A stretch of 64,000 bases of DNA from Thermoactinomyces daqus (GTDB lineage: Bacteria > Bacillota > Bacilli > Thermoactinomycetales > Thermoactinomycetaceae). The notes below the pieces were generated by a model. It saw only the letters and a list, made by a program, of their open reading frames with translations. It ran no database searches and had not been told where the DNA came from. Shown here piece by piece: positions 33,910 through 42,565 of this stretch (the stretch's first letter is position 1; each line of letters opens with the position of its first letter). The position numbers were made by a program, and so were the translations under genes. The DNA is taken from assembly GCF_000763315.1 (NCBI RefSeq), contig NZ_JPST01000048.1, forward strand, positions 1-64,000, in the 5' to 3' direction.

Positions 33910-35385
33910 ATGATGAGAACGGGAGTGGTGATCGGAGGGGGAGTAGCGGGACTTGTTACGGCCATCCAGTTAGCCGCCCGCGGAGTAAAAGTGACGCTCT
34001 TTGAAAAAGAAGCGGCCTTGGGCGGGAGATTTCGCTCTGTGCAGGCGGGGGATTACTTTTTCGATACGGGTTCCTCAACGGTTCTGATGCCCTGGGTTTT
34101 TGAACGCTTCATGCGTCAGTCAGGAGAGTCTGAGCCATTGCCCTTTGTTCCGCTTGAGGTCAACAGCCGCCATTTTTTTTATAACAAAACCATTGTTGAT
34201 TTATCGGCAGACCCTGATATTATGGCTGAACAGCTGGACGGGTTTTCACCGGAGGACCGGCAGGGGTTTCTCGATTATCTCACAGAAACAGGCCGGCTCT
34301 ATGAGACGGTGGAAGAGTGGATGCTGGAAGAGAGCGGAGGGCAGGGCGGTAAACGGTTTTCGGCGAAGTGGCTCAAAGCGTGGTTTTCCATTCATCCTTT
34401 TGTTTCCCTCGACTCGTTTCATCGCCGCTTTTTCTCAGATCCCCGTTTGATTGCCATGATGAATCGCTTGGTGACCGGCGGCCGGGTTTCACCCTATGAA
34501 GCCCCTTCGTTTCTTTCCTTTATCGCTTATTTGCATCTGGTGCAAGGAACCTGTTTTGTGGAAGGGGGGAGCGGCCGGTTGATTGAGCTGTTGGAGAAAC
34601 GGGCCAGATCGCTGGGGGTTGCGATTCATCTGAACTGTCCGGTGGAAAGGATTCTTGTCTCCGGCAGCCATGTGGCAGGGGTCCGGGCAAAAGAAGAGAA
34701 CTGGAGCGCGCAATTGGTGGTTTCCGCCGTTGACAATATACAGACACAAACGGAATTGCTCGAACGAACGAAGGTCAAGCACTCAGACCAGCCGGGCAGT
34801 TCCGCTTTTCTCTGCCTGTGGGGCGTCAAGCAGCCGTTTCCTTTTTTGCACCATCACAATTATTTTTATCCGAGCGATTACTGGCGGCATGATATTGACT
34901 TGTTTGATCAGCAAAGATGGACGGAGTCGCCCATTATCTATGTGGGGAATCCATCTGCTTCCGGACAGGGGAGAGTGGCGACGGAAAGCCGTTTGCATGT
35001 GAAGGTGAACGTGCCGCTTCGGAAGATGGACAATGAGAAGCCGTCTTACACCGCTTATCGCGATCTTTTGCTTTTTCTGCTGGAAAAGGTGTGGGGGTTG
35101 AAAGGATTGGAGGAATCCTTGGAAGTGGAAGAGGTATATGGGCCGGATGAGTTGGATTTACGGATTGGTACGCAGGAGGCGGTATCGCCCGGGAAAATGG
35201 TCCGTCGTTTCCGGCCCCGGTTCCACGATCCGATCCGGGACCGGCAGATAAAAGGGCTTTACTATACGAGTTCTGTGGCCGATTTTGCCGAAGATCCTTC
35301 CTTTGCCGCATTGGGTGGTATTCGGACGGCAAAGCGGATCGAGGAGGATTGGAAGGGGGAAATGAGAGCCGGAGCAGTCAGGTGA
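33910..35385 (+). CDS. CrtI/CrtN-like FAD-dependent desaturase/oxidoreductase
   Basis: About 491 residues. N-terminal dinucleotide motif GVVIGGGVAGLVTAIQLAARG followed by LFEKEAALGGRFRS and DTGSSTVLMP, the carotenoid-desaturase pattern, and a C-terminal GLYYTSSVADFAEDPSFAALGG in place of the usual carotenoid-desaturase GGxxHPGGG end. The start is one of two ATGs (33910, 33913) behind AGGAAGG. There is no phytoene or squalene synthase partner nearby, so the substrate is uncertain; carotenoid, diapocarotenoid or another polyene are possible. Confidence 0.75.
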   Translation: MMRTGVVIGGGVAGLVTAIQLAARGVKVTLFEKEAALGGRFRSVQAGDYFFDTGSSTVLMPWVFERFMRQSGESEPLPFVPLEVNSRHFFYNKTIVDLSADPDIMAEQLDGFSPEDRQGFLDYLTETGRLYETVEEWMLEESGGQGGKRFSAKWLKAWFSIHPFVSLDSFHRRFFSDPRLIAMMNRLVTGGRVSPYEAPSFLSFIAYLHLVQGTCFVEGGSGRLIELLEKRARSLGVAIHLNCPVERILVSGSHVAGVRAKEENWSAQLVVSAVDNIQTQTELLERTKVKHSDQPGSSAFLCLWGVKQPFPFLHHHNYFYPSDYWRHDIDLFDQQRWTESPIIYVGNPSASGQGRVATESRLHVKVNVPLRKMDNEKPSYTAYRDLLLFLLEKVWGLKGLEESLEVEEVYGPDELDLRIGTQEAVSPGKMVRRFRPRFHDPIRDRQIKGLYYTSSVADFAEDPSFAALGGIRTAKRIEEDWKGEMRAGAVR

Positions 35386-35730
35386 GTGCAGCTTTTATAA
35401 GATGATGTGCATGATTATTCATTTTTGCTGAGGATCACTCGTGGACACACATGCTGCCGGAAAAAATCGAGCGCCGGTGATTGGAGGCGGCCCTGAAACC
35501 GGAACCGAAAGTTGCTTTCATGGAAAAGCATCTTGCAAAATCGCTTGAGACTTGCCCCGATCCAAACATTCTGCGGTGATATTTGCTGCCGTTTGCACGT
35601 GAGCGCCGCTGATGGGATCGACAGGGAAAAGGAAATAAATGAGACCAAAATTCTATTATTGCGTATAAATATTGGATATGTTATCATCTGAACAACAATT
35701 GAAATGAAATGACTCGCTGATCATGTGGAA
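35386..35730. other. Gene-free interval before the lysine riboswitch
   Basis: About 345 bases. An open frame on the minus strand (35415-35687) has no ribosome-binding site or recognisable product. A weak promoter candidate (TTGCGT 35659-35664, 16 bp, TTATCA 35681-35686) lies before the riboswitch. Confidence 0.4.
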
Positions 35731-35985
35731 TAGAGGTGCGGCTTTTATCAGTACTTGTCTGGAGTTCGGGGACGAGGAAGGACAGGGAAAGGAAAATGCC
35801 GCCGAAGTTTGTTTTGGGTTGCCGGCCCGAAGCAGGCTGGTACCGTGCCCGAACAGGGGCGGTATTGTCACAGAAGCCACTGCTTTTGTGGAGCGCTAAT
35901 CCGCAGGGAACGAGCGAACTGGAGCATTGGTAGGTACAAGGCGACAGCTAGCGACTCTCTGCTGTGGCCTTCTGTTTTTTTTTCA
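35731..35985 (+). ncRNA. Lysine riboswitch (L-box) upstream of lysC
   Basis: Core elements in order: TAGAGGTGCGGCTTTTATCA then GTA (35731-35753), GGGAAAGG, and ATGCCGCCGAAG (about 35797-35808) that pairs back to the GAGGTGCGGC strand. A terminator follows: AAGGC.ACAGC and GCTGT.GCCTT with a T-tract (35938-35982), overlapping the expected antiterminator. Lysine binding would stop transcription of the aspartokinase gene. Confidence 0.92.
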
Positions 35986-36030
35986 GGAGAGTAGTGGATG
36001 AGCGAGTACCGAGCAGAGAGGAGAGGAACA

Positions 36031-37275
36031 ATGAGCATCGTCGTGCAAAAATTTGGCGGCACCTCAGTCGGCAGCATCGAGCGCATTCGTGCCGTGGCAG
36101 AGATCGTTGCGAAAACGGCGGCAAAAGGACACCAGTGCGTAGTCGTGGTTTCGGCCATGGGGAAATCAACAGACCAGCTTGTCGCAATGGCGAAAGAAAT
36201 CAGTGAAAATCCTTCACCTAGGGAGATGGACATGCTCTTGACGACGGGGGAGCAAGTGAGCATCGCCTTGCTGTCGATGGCACTGCAGGAAAAGGGGCTG
36301 AAGGCCCGTTCGATGACGGGATGGCAGGCCGGGATTGAAACCGATCACGTTCACGGGAAAGCGATGGTTCGCCATGTGAACACGGATGCGATTCTGAACT
36401 GCCTGAATCGGGGCGAAGTGGTTGTCGTGGCCGGTTTCCAGGGGCTCTCCCCAAACAGCGAGATCACGACGCTCGGGCGCGGAGGTTCCGACACGACCGC
36501 GGTGGTCTTGGCGGCGGCCCTGAAAGCAGAGTATTGCGAGATTTATACTGATGTCACCGGCGTCTTTACGGCTGATCCCCGGATTGTTCCCAGCGCGAGA
36601 AAGATGGAAGAGATCTCGTATGAAGAGATGCTGGAGCTGGCGCATTTGGGCGCGGGGGTGCTGCATCCCCGTTCCGTCGAGGCAGCGCTCATCAATCAGG
36701 TTGATCTGATCGTGCGCTCCAGCTTTGTCGATGAACCGGGAACTTGGGTGAAGGAGGAAAGCACAATGGAACAGGAATTAAATGTGAGAGGGATCGCTCA
36801 CGATCTCAATGTGGCCAGGATTAAAGTATTGGGATTGCCCAACCATGAACATACATTAACCCGGTTGTTCAGTCTTCTGGCCGACGCGCACATCAATGTG
36901 GATATTATCGTGCAAAGTGAACATGATCAGGAAACCATCGATGTCGCCTTCAGCGTCGCCGAAAACGAGGGAGCGGAAGCAGAGCGGGTTCTGCAAAGCG
37001 CCAAAGAGGAGCTGAACTTTGTCAAAATTTTGGCGGAGTCCGGTTTGGCCAAGGTATCGGCGGTAGGGGTAGGCATGATGACCAAGCCGGGGGTTGCCGC
37101 CAAAATGTTTTCCTGCTTGAGTGAAGCCGGAGTCCGGGTCAAAATGGTTTCCACATCTGAAATCAAAATCTCGTGCGTAATTGACCGTGAACTTGCAAAA
37201 ACGGCGGTTCAGCGGCTTCACACTGCGTTTGGGCTGGATGGGCACGAGGAAACGGCGTCGGGAAAAAAGAATTAA
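36031..37275 (+). CDS. lysC: Lysine-sensitive aspartokinase (LysC type)
   Basis: 414-residue aspartate kinase, first step of the lysine, threonine and methionine pathway. VVQKFGGTSVGSIERI opens the catalytic domain, GRGGSDTTAVVLAAAL and YTDVTGVFTADPR are active-site motifs, and two ACT domains fill the C-terminus. ATG 36031 has GAGGAGAGG before it. Control by the lysine riboswitch identifies it as the LysC isozyme. As in Bacillus subtilis, where the same gene makes alpha and beta subunits, an internal start is present at 36766 (separate entry). Confidence 0.95.
   Translation: MSIVVQKFGGTSVGSIERIRAVAEIVAKTAAKGHQCVVVVSAMGKSTDQLVAMAKEISENPSPREMDMLLTTGEQVSIALLSMALQEKGLKARSMTGWQAGIETDHVHGKAMVRHVNTDAILNCLNRGEVVVVAGFQGLSPNSEITTLGRGGSDTTAVVLAAALKAEYCEIYTDVTGVFTADPRIVPSARKMEEISYEEMLELAHLGAGVLHPRSVEAALINQVDLIVRSSFVDEPGTWVKEESTMEQELNVRGIAHDLNVARIKVLGLPNHEHTLTRLFSLLADAHINVDIIVQSEHDQETIDVAFSVAENEGAEAERVLQSAKEELNFVKILAESGLAKVSAVGVGMMTKPGVAAKMFSCLSEAGVRVKMVSTSEIKISCVIDRELAKTAVQRLHTAFGLDGHEETASGKKN
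36766..37275 (+). CDS. lysC: Aspartokinase beta subunit from an internal in-frame start
   Basis: ATG 36766, codon 246 of lysC, is preceded by AAGGAGG at 36751-36757, a stronger ribosome-binding site than that of most genes here. The product of 169 residues is the two-ACT regulatory part. Bacillus subtilis LysC is known to form alpha2-beta2 from an internal start at nearly the same codon. Use of this start is inferred. Confidence 0.7.
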   Translation: MEQELNVRGIAHDLNVARIKVLGLPNHEHTLTRLFSLLADAHINVDIIVQSEHDQETIDVAFSVAENEGAEAERVLQSAKEELNFVKILAESGLAKVSAVGVGMMTKPGVAAKMFSCLSEAGVRVKMVSTSEIKISCVIDRELAKTAVQRLHTAFGLDGHEETASGKKN

Positions 37276-37302
37276 ACCCTTCCGTTGTGTAAAGATCATT
37301 TG

Positions 37303-37344
37303 ACCGGCATTCACCTGGTTGCAGGTGAACCTGCCGGTTTTTTT
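37303..37344 (+). terminator. Terminator of lysC
   Basis: ACCGGCA..CACCTG, loop GTTG, CAGGTG..TGCCGGT, then TTTTTT. Confidence 0.9.
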
Positions 37345-37461
37345 ATGGAATCGGCTTGACTGAAAACAATTGTTTAAGGGATGATTAAAATGATTAAGAA
37401 ATTGCATTATATATGAAAATATTTTTTTATTCAGATGCCCGTTGCCTTGGAGGTGGAAAGC

Positions 37462-38394
37462 TTGCTGCGCTACATTTTGGGCCGCATTGTTCAGATGGTG
37501 GTTACGCTGTGGGTGATTGCGACCATCACCTTTCTCATGATGAAAGCGATTCCGGGAGACCCTTTTTCAAGCGATAAAAAACTTCCGGAAGAAGTGCTTC
37601 ACAACCTGCGGGCGTACTATCACCTGGATGAACCCGTTTCGGTTCAATATTTGGTGTATATGAAGGATTTACTCACCTTTGATTTGGGATTTTCGATAAA
37701 AGATCAGACCCGGACGGTGAATGACATTATTGCCGACGGTTTTCCGGTTTCCGCGCAACTGGGAGCACAAGCGCTGGTCGTGGCCATCATTGCCGGCGTC
37801 ATTCTCGGCGCAGTGGCCGCCCTTCGGCAAAATCGCCTGACGGACTATGCGGCAATGGTTATGGCCGTCCTGGGGATTTCGATTCCCAGTTTTGTGTTGG
37901 CTCCCCTGCTCCAGAAGTATCTGGGAGTCGAATGGGAATTGCTGCCCGTGGCCAGATGGGAGGGATTCACCTCGACCATCATGCCGACCATCACCCTGGC
38001 GGCCTTACCGCTGGCGACCATAACGCGGTTAATGCGCGCGAGCATGGTGGAAGTGCTGACCCAGGATTATATCCGGACCGCCCGGGCCAAAGGGCTGCCA
38101 CCCGGCCGGGTGATTTTGCGGCATACCCTGCGCAATTCCATCTTGCCGGTGGTGACAATTCTCGGCCCGATTTCCGTAGGGGTATTGACAGGCAGCTTTG
38201 TAATTGAAAACATTTTTTCCATGCCGGGAATCGGCCGGTATTTTGTCGACAGCATTTCCAATCGCGATTATCCGATGATCATGGGCATCACCCTGTTTTA
38301 TTCCGCCTTGCTCATCTTTGTCAACTTTCTGGTGGATCTCGCTTACGGCTGGATTGATCCGCGGATTCAGATCACGAAAAAGGGGGAGAGGTAA
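37462..38394 (+). CDS. oppB: Oligopeptide/dipeptide ABC transporter permease (OppB/DppB type)
   Basis: 310-residue inner-membrane permease with six helices. YILGRIVQMVVTLWVIATIT at the N-terminus, the IPGDPF segment and the EAA-loop DYIRTARAKGLPPGRVILRH are typical. TTG 37462 is chosen as start because GGAGGTG lies eight bases before it; the ATG at 37435 has no site. It forms an operon with oppC and oppD. No substrate-binding protein gene is present. Confidence 0.9.
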   Translation: MLRYILGRIVQMVVTLWVIATITFLMMKAIPGDPFSSDKKLPEEVLHNLRAYYHLDEPVSVQYLVYMKDLLTFDLGFSIKDQTRTVNDIIADGFPVSAQLGAQALVVAIIAGVILGAVAALRQNRLTDYAAMVMAVLGISIPSFVLAPLLQKYLGVEWELLPVARWEGFTSTIMPTITLAALPLATITRLMRASMVEVLTQDYIRTARAKGLPPGRVILRHTLRNSILPVVTILGPISVGVLTGSFVIENIFSMPGIGRYFVDSISNRDYPMIMGITLFYSALLIFVNFLVDLAYGWIDPRIQITKKGER

Positions 38395-38395
38395 A

Positions 38396-39322
38396 GTGGA
38401 ACCGGCAACCGATCAAACGCGTTTTCTTCCCTCTGTCCGGTCGCGTACCGAACTGGAAAAGATCAGCCGCCCGCATACAACCTATTGGCAGGATGTTTGG
38501 CGGAGGCTGAGAAAAAACATTCTGGCGATGACCGGACTTGTCCTGATATTGCTGATCGCCCTGATGTCTATTTTCGGTCCGATGATCTCCCCTTATGATT
38601 ACAGTGATCAAAACTTGAAAGACGGCATCAATCTGGAACCTTCCGGCGAGCATTGGTTCGGGACGGACGATTTGGGGCGGGATGTTTTTGTCCGCGTCTG
38701 CGAAGGGGGACGAATCTCCCTGACGATCGGGCTGATGGCCGCATTGATCGATCTGCTGATCGGGGTGATCTATGGAGGGATTGCCGGTTATCGGGGAGGG
38801 AGAACCGATGAAGTGATGATGCGAATCGTTGATATTTTATGGGGACTGCCTTATTTATTGACGGTCATTTTGCTCATGGTGGTCATGCCGCCGGGGTTGG
38901 GAACGATTATTCTCGCGCTGACCGTGACCGGATGGCTGAATATGGCCCGCTTGGTAAGGGGACAGGTTCTTCAGTTGAAAGAACAGGAGTTTGTGCTGGC
39001 CGCCCGGACTCTCGGAGCCGGTACAAAACGGATTTTGTTCAAGCATCTGATTCCGAATGCCATGGGCCCGATCATCATCATGCTCACCTTGACCGTCCCG
39101 TCGGCCATCTTTGCCGAAGCGTTTTTAAGTTTTTTGGGATTGGGTGTCCAGGCACCGATTGCCAGCTGGGGAACGATGATCAACGATTCACTGATCACGA
39201 TTCTTTCCGGTGAATGGTGGCGCCTCTTTTTTCCCTCGTTGTTCCTCTGTATCACAATGCTTGCTTTTAACGCCCTCGGTGACGGACTGCGTGACGCGCT
39301 TGATCCGAAGATGCGCAAATAG
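38396..39322 (+). CDS. oppC: Oligopeptide/dipeptide ABC transporter permease (OppC/DppC type)
   Basis: 308 residues. A cytosolic N-terminal extension (about 1-45) precedes the first helix, then GTDDLGRDVFVRVCEGGRIS and the EAA loop EFVLAARTLGAGTKRILFKH. Start GTG 38396 behind GGGGGAGAGG, two bases after the oppB stop. The family feature GTDDLGRD confirms the OppC type. Confidence 0.9.
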   Translation: MEPATDQTRFLPSVRSRTELEKISRPHTTYWQDVWRRLRKNILAMTGLVLILLIALMSIFGPMISPYDYSDQNLKDGINLEPSGEHWFGTDDLGRDVFVRVCEGGRISLTIGLMAALIDLLIGVIYGGIAGYRGGRTDEVMMRIVDILWGLPYLLTVILLMVVMPPGLGTIILALTVTGWLNMARLVRGQVLQLKEQEFVLAARTLGAGTKRILFKHLIPNAMGPIIIMLTLTVPSAIFAEAFLSFLGLGVQAPIASWGTMINDSLITILSGEWWRLFFPSLFLCITMLAFNALGDGLRDALDPKMRK

Positions 39323-39336
39323 AAAGGAAGAGAAAA

Positions 39337-40353
39337 ATGGGGACGAATCCGCTTTTGGAGGTAAGCGATTTGCACATTTCGTTTCAGGTGGACGGCGGGG
39401 AAGTGCAGGCGGTCCGCGGTGTTACTTTTGCCTTGCACAAAGGGGAGATGCTGGCGGTAGTCGGTGAATCGGGCAGCGGCAAAAGCGTCACCGCCTTGTC
39501 GCTGATGCGGCTCATCCCTGATCCCCCGGGCCGGATCAAGCAGGGGAAAATCATGTTTGACGGCAAGGATTTGACAAAACTCTCCGAGCGGGAAATGTTT
39601 CAAATCCGTGGCTCAAAGATCGCGATGATTTTTCAGGATCCGATGACTTCCTTAAATCCGACCATGACCGTGGGAAGACAGATTATTGAAGGGATCCGCT
39701 GGCATCAGCAGACGGGCGTGACCGAAGCGAAAGAAAAAGCGGTGGAAATGCTGAAATTGGTCGGAATTCCCAATCCGGAAAAAAGATTGACGCAATACCC
39801 GCACGAATTTAGCGGCGGAATGCGCCAGCGGGTGATGATCGCCATGGCCCTCGCTTGCAATCCGCAAGTCCTGATCGCCGACGAACCGACGACGGCACTG
39901 GATGTTACGATTCAGGCCCAGATCCTGGAGCTGATGAAAAAACTTCAGCGGGAAACGGATACGGCGATTATTCTCATCACGCATGATCTGGGGGTTGTCG
40001 CGGAAACCGCAGATCGCGTTGCGGTGATGTACGGGGGACGGCTGGTGGAAACCGGCGGGGTGGAAGAAATATTTGCGGATGCGCGCCATCCCTACACCTG
40101 GGGATTACTTGATTCCATGCCGCGCTTGGATCTGCCGCGTGACCGGCATCTGGAACCGATTCCCGGCTCGCCCCCCGACTTGTTCTCTCCTCCAGCCGGT
40201 TGTCCATTTGCCGACCGCTGTCCTCATGCCATGAATATCTGTCATGAAGAAATGCCGCCGGTCACCCAGATTACCTCCACCCATCAGGTTTTTTGCTGGC
40301 TGGAAGATCCGGCTGCGCCATCGGTAGAGAGGAAAAAGCGAATCATCGGCTGA
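39337..40353 (+). CDS. oppD: Oligopeptide/dipeptide ABC transporter ATPase (OppD/DppD type)
   Basis: 338-residue ATP-binding subunit. Walker [10 protein letters not shown]-loop [10 protein letters not shown], signature [11 protein letters not shown], Walker [12 protein letters not shown], and the C-terminal oligopeptide-transport extension with [17 protein letters not shown] (iron-sulfur-like cysteine motif of OppD/DppD). The second ATPase OppF and binding protein OppA are absent from this locus. Confidence 0.92.
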   Translation: MGTNPLLEVSDLHISFQVDGGEVQAVRGVTFALHKGEMLAVVGESGSGKSVTALSLMRLIPDPPGRIKQGKIMFDGKDLTKLSEREMFQIRGSKIAMIFQDPMTSLNPTMTVGRQIIEGIRWHQQTGVTEAKEKAVEMLKLVGIPNPEKRLTQYPHEFSGGMRQRVMIAMALACNPQVLIADEPTTALDVTIQAQILELMKKLQRETDTAIILITHDLGVVAETADRVAVMYGGRLVETGGVEEIFADARHPYTWGLLDSMPRLDLPRDRHLEPIPGSPPDLFSPPAGCPFADRCPHAMNICHEEMPPVTQITSTHQVFCWLEDPAAPSVERKKRIIG

Positions 40354-40398
40354 GTTTCCCGAAAAGGCAGTGCATTTCTCCGATTGAGAGACAGCAGC

Positions 40399-40427
40399 TT
40401 GACACCCGGGCAGTTTGGCGATATGAT
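40399..40427 (+). promoter_or_regulatory. SigA promoter of metX
   Basis: TTGACA (40399-40404), 17-bp spacer, TATGAT (40422-40427). Confidence 0.85.
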
Positions 40428-40461
40428 CAGAATGATGAATGAAGAAAAATTGAAAATTCTT

Positions 40462-40637
40462 CTTATCCAGAGTGGCGGAGGGACTGGCCCGATGAAGCCC
40501 GGCAACCTCGCTATGATCATTAGCGGTTGGTGCCAATTCCTGCAGAACGCAGAATCGTTCTGAGAGATGAGAAGAGGCTTGAAGATAAATAGCGTGAGCA
40601 AAGAAGCCCTCTTCTTTTTGAAGAGGGTTTTCTGTTT
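40462..40637 (+). ncRNA. SAM-I riboswitch (S-box) upstream of metX
   Basis: CTTATCCAGAGTGGCGGAGG then GACTGGCCCGATGAAGCCCG and GCAACC...GGTGCCAATTCCTGCAG...GAGAGATGAGAAG are the full S-box core. A terminator, CCCTCTTC / GAAGAGGG with a T-rich tail (40608-40637), lies behind it. SAM would stop metX transcription. Confidence 0.96.
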
Positions 40638-40680
40638 TCATGACATAGGTCTTTTACCTAAAATCATTGGAGGAATGAGG

Positions 40681-41754
40681 ATGTTGACACGGGCCATCAG
40701 CCGGAAAAATACAGAAAAAATCGGTTCGCTGCAATTGGAGTCCGGTGAAAAACTCGCTGAGGTGGAAGTGGCGTACGAGCTGGCGGGAAAATGGACGCTT
40801 GAAAAGGATAACGTGATTGTCGTTTGTCATGCATTGACGGGGGATACTCACACCGTCGGGGATGAACAGTCACCGGGCTGGTGGGACGGCTTGATCGGGC
40901 CTGGAGGCTATATCGACACGCAGCGGTATGCAGTGATCACCATGAACACGCTCGGCGGGTGCAACGGGAGCACGGGGCCTTCCTCACCCCATCCGGAGAC
41001 AGGCACTCCTTATGGAAGCCGTTTTCCCAAAGTGACCATCCGGGATATGGTCAAGGCCCAATACATTTGCCTTGAAAAATTGGGGATCAGACACGTGAAA
41101 GCGGTGATCGGGGGATCGATGGGAGGCATGCTGGCCCTCGAATGGGCGGTGATGTACCCCGACTTTATGGACGCCTGCATTCCGATTGCGACCGGGGCAA
41201 CCTTGTCCTCGCTGTCGATGGCTCATAACGAAATCGGGCGCCGGGCGATCATGCTGGATCCGCAGTGGCAAGGCGGGGATTATTACCCGGGTTCCGGCCC
41301 CCTCAACGGGTTATCGACGGCACGCATGGTGGGCATGGTCACTTACCGGACCGAAGATTTATTTGAACGGCGCTTCCGCCGGGAGGGAGAAGAAAATCCT
41401 TATTTGCAGGTTGAGAGCTATTTGCGGTACCAAGGTGAAAAACTGGTCAGCCGGTTTGATGCCAATTCCTATCTCCTGTTTCTTTCCGCAATGGACGGGC
41501 ATGATATCGGGCGGGGACGCGGTGGAATCGAGAAAGCAGTCGAGATGATCCGCGCCAGGATCTTAACGATCGGGATTACGGAAGATATGTATTTTCCGGT
41601 CAGGCAGCAGCGTTCCTTTCATCAGCTTTGTTTAAATAAAGGGAAAAACGCAGTTTACCATGAATTTTCATCATATTACGGACATGATGCCTTTTTGGTG
41701 GAATTTAACCAATTTGGCTCCAAAATACGGCAATTTTTGGAGGTAAGCGGCTAG
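40681..41754 (+). CDS. metX: Homoserine O-acetyltransferase
   Basis: 357-residue alpha/beta-hydrolase that acetylates homoserine with acetyl-CoA in methionine synthesis. Catalytic Ser146 (GGSMGGM), Asp302 (TEDMYFP) and His335 (YYGHDAFLV). GGAGGA lies six bases before ATG 40681; the ATG at 40675 directly adjoins it and is unlikely. The S-box leader proves the methionine role. Whether acetyl- or succinyl-CoA is used cannot be settled from motifs alone. Confidence 0.93.
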   Translation: MLTRAISRKNTEKIGSLQLESGEKLAEVEVAYELAGKWTLEKDNVIVVCHALTGDTHTVGDEQSPGWWDGLIGPGGYIDTQRYAVITMNTLGGCNGSTGPSSPHPETGTPYGSRFPKVTIRDMVKAQYICLEKLGIRHVKAVIGGSMGGMLALEWAVMYPDFMDACIPIATGATLSSLSMAHNEIGRRAIMLDPQWQGGDYYPGSGPLNGLSTARMVGMVTYRTEDLFERRFRREGEENPYLQVESYLRYQGEKLVSRFDANSYLLFLSAMDGHDIGRGRGGIEKAVEMIRARILTIGITEDMYFPVRQQRSFHQLCLNKGKNAVYHEFSSYYGHDAFLVEFNQFGSKIRQFLEVSG

Positions 41755-41775
41755 TTTCCCCCCCTTGATGGTTCC

Positions 41776-41805
41776 TTGACGGTACTTCCATTTCGGGAGT
41801 AAAAT
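41776..41805 (+). promoter_or_regulatory. SigA promoter of sdhCAB
   Basis: TTGACG (41776-41781), 18-bp spacer, TAAAAT (41800-41805), 93 nt before sdhC. Confidence 0.65.
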
Positions 41806-41898
41806 AAATACCGAGTTGAAACCCTTTTCTATTATTGTTATTTTGGAAGAGTTTTCAATTCTCTTTACTGCGATTATGACCTGGATTGGAGGCAAAAG

Positions 41899-42549
41899 AT
41901 GAGCACGCAACGCAGTTTTTTCAACCGTCGGATACACTCGTTGCTGGGCGTAATACCGGTGGGCTTTTTTTTACTTGAACACTTGTATACCAACTATTAC
42001 GCCACCAAAGGGGCAGGCGCTTTTGTAGAGCAGGTTAAGTGGCTTTGGCATATTCCCATCTTAACTGTTCTGGAAATCGTTTTTATTTTCTTGCCTCTTT
42101 TGTATCACGGGATTTACGGTTTGTATATCGCTTTTCGGGCGAAAAACAATGTGGGGAACTTTGGTACATTCCGCAACTGGATGTTCCTTCTGCAACGGGT
42201 TACCGGCGTGATCACGTTGATTTTCGTCATTTGGCACGTCTGGGAAACGCGGGTTCATGTGGCGCTGGATCATTTGACAGCGGAACAACTGGCGGAACTC
42301 ATGGCAACGATCCTGCAAAATCCGGTTTTCCTGACCCTGTACCTGATCGGATTGATCTCCGCCGTCTTCCACTTCAGCAATGGAATGTGGGCGTTTCTCG
42401 TCAGCTGGGGGGTAACGGTCGGACCGCGCGCACAAAGGGTATCCACCTGGGTCTGGGGCGTTGTTTTCGTGATCGTTTCCTACATGGGTGTGTCTTCGCT
42501 GTTAGCATTTGCAAGACCAGAATTCATCCAACAATTGGCACAGCATTAG
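41899..42549 (+). CDS. sdhC: Succinate dehydrogenase cytochrome b558 subunit
   Basis: 216-residue membrane anchor with five helices binding two haems and menaquinone. The histidines His13, His28, His70, His113 and His158 fall at almost the same places as in Bacillus SdhC. GGAGGC precedes the ATG at 41899. First gene of the sdhCAB operon. Confidence 0.95.
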   Translation: MSTQRSFFNRRIHSLLGVIPVGFFLLEHLYTNYYATKGAGAFVEQVKWLWHIPILTVLEIVFIFLPLLYHGIYGLYIAFRAKNNVGNFGTFRNWMFLLQRVTGVITLIFVIWHVWETRVHVALDHLTAEQLAELMATILQNPVFLTLYLIGLISAVFHFSNGMWAFLVSWGVTVGPRAQRVSTWVWGVVFVIVSYMGVSSLLAFARPEFIQQLAQH

Positions 42550-42565
42550 AAGGGAGCACATGCCA

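Noticed and set aside
35415-35687. Minus-strand frame of 90 codons before the lysine riboswitch
   Set aside because: No ribosome-binding site, no recognisable domain, and it lies in an interval that otherwise looks like leader DNA.
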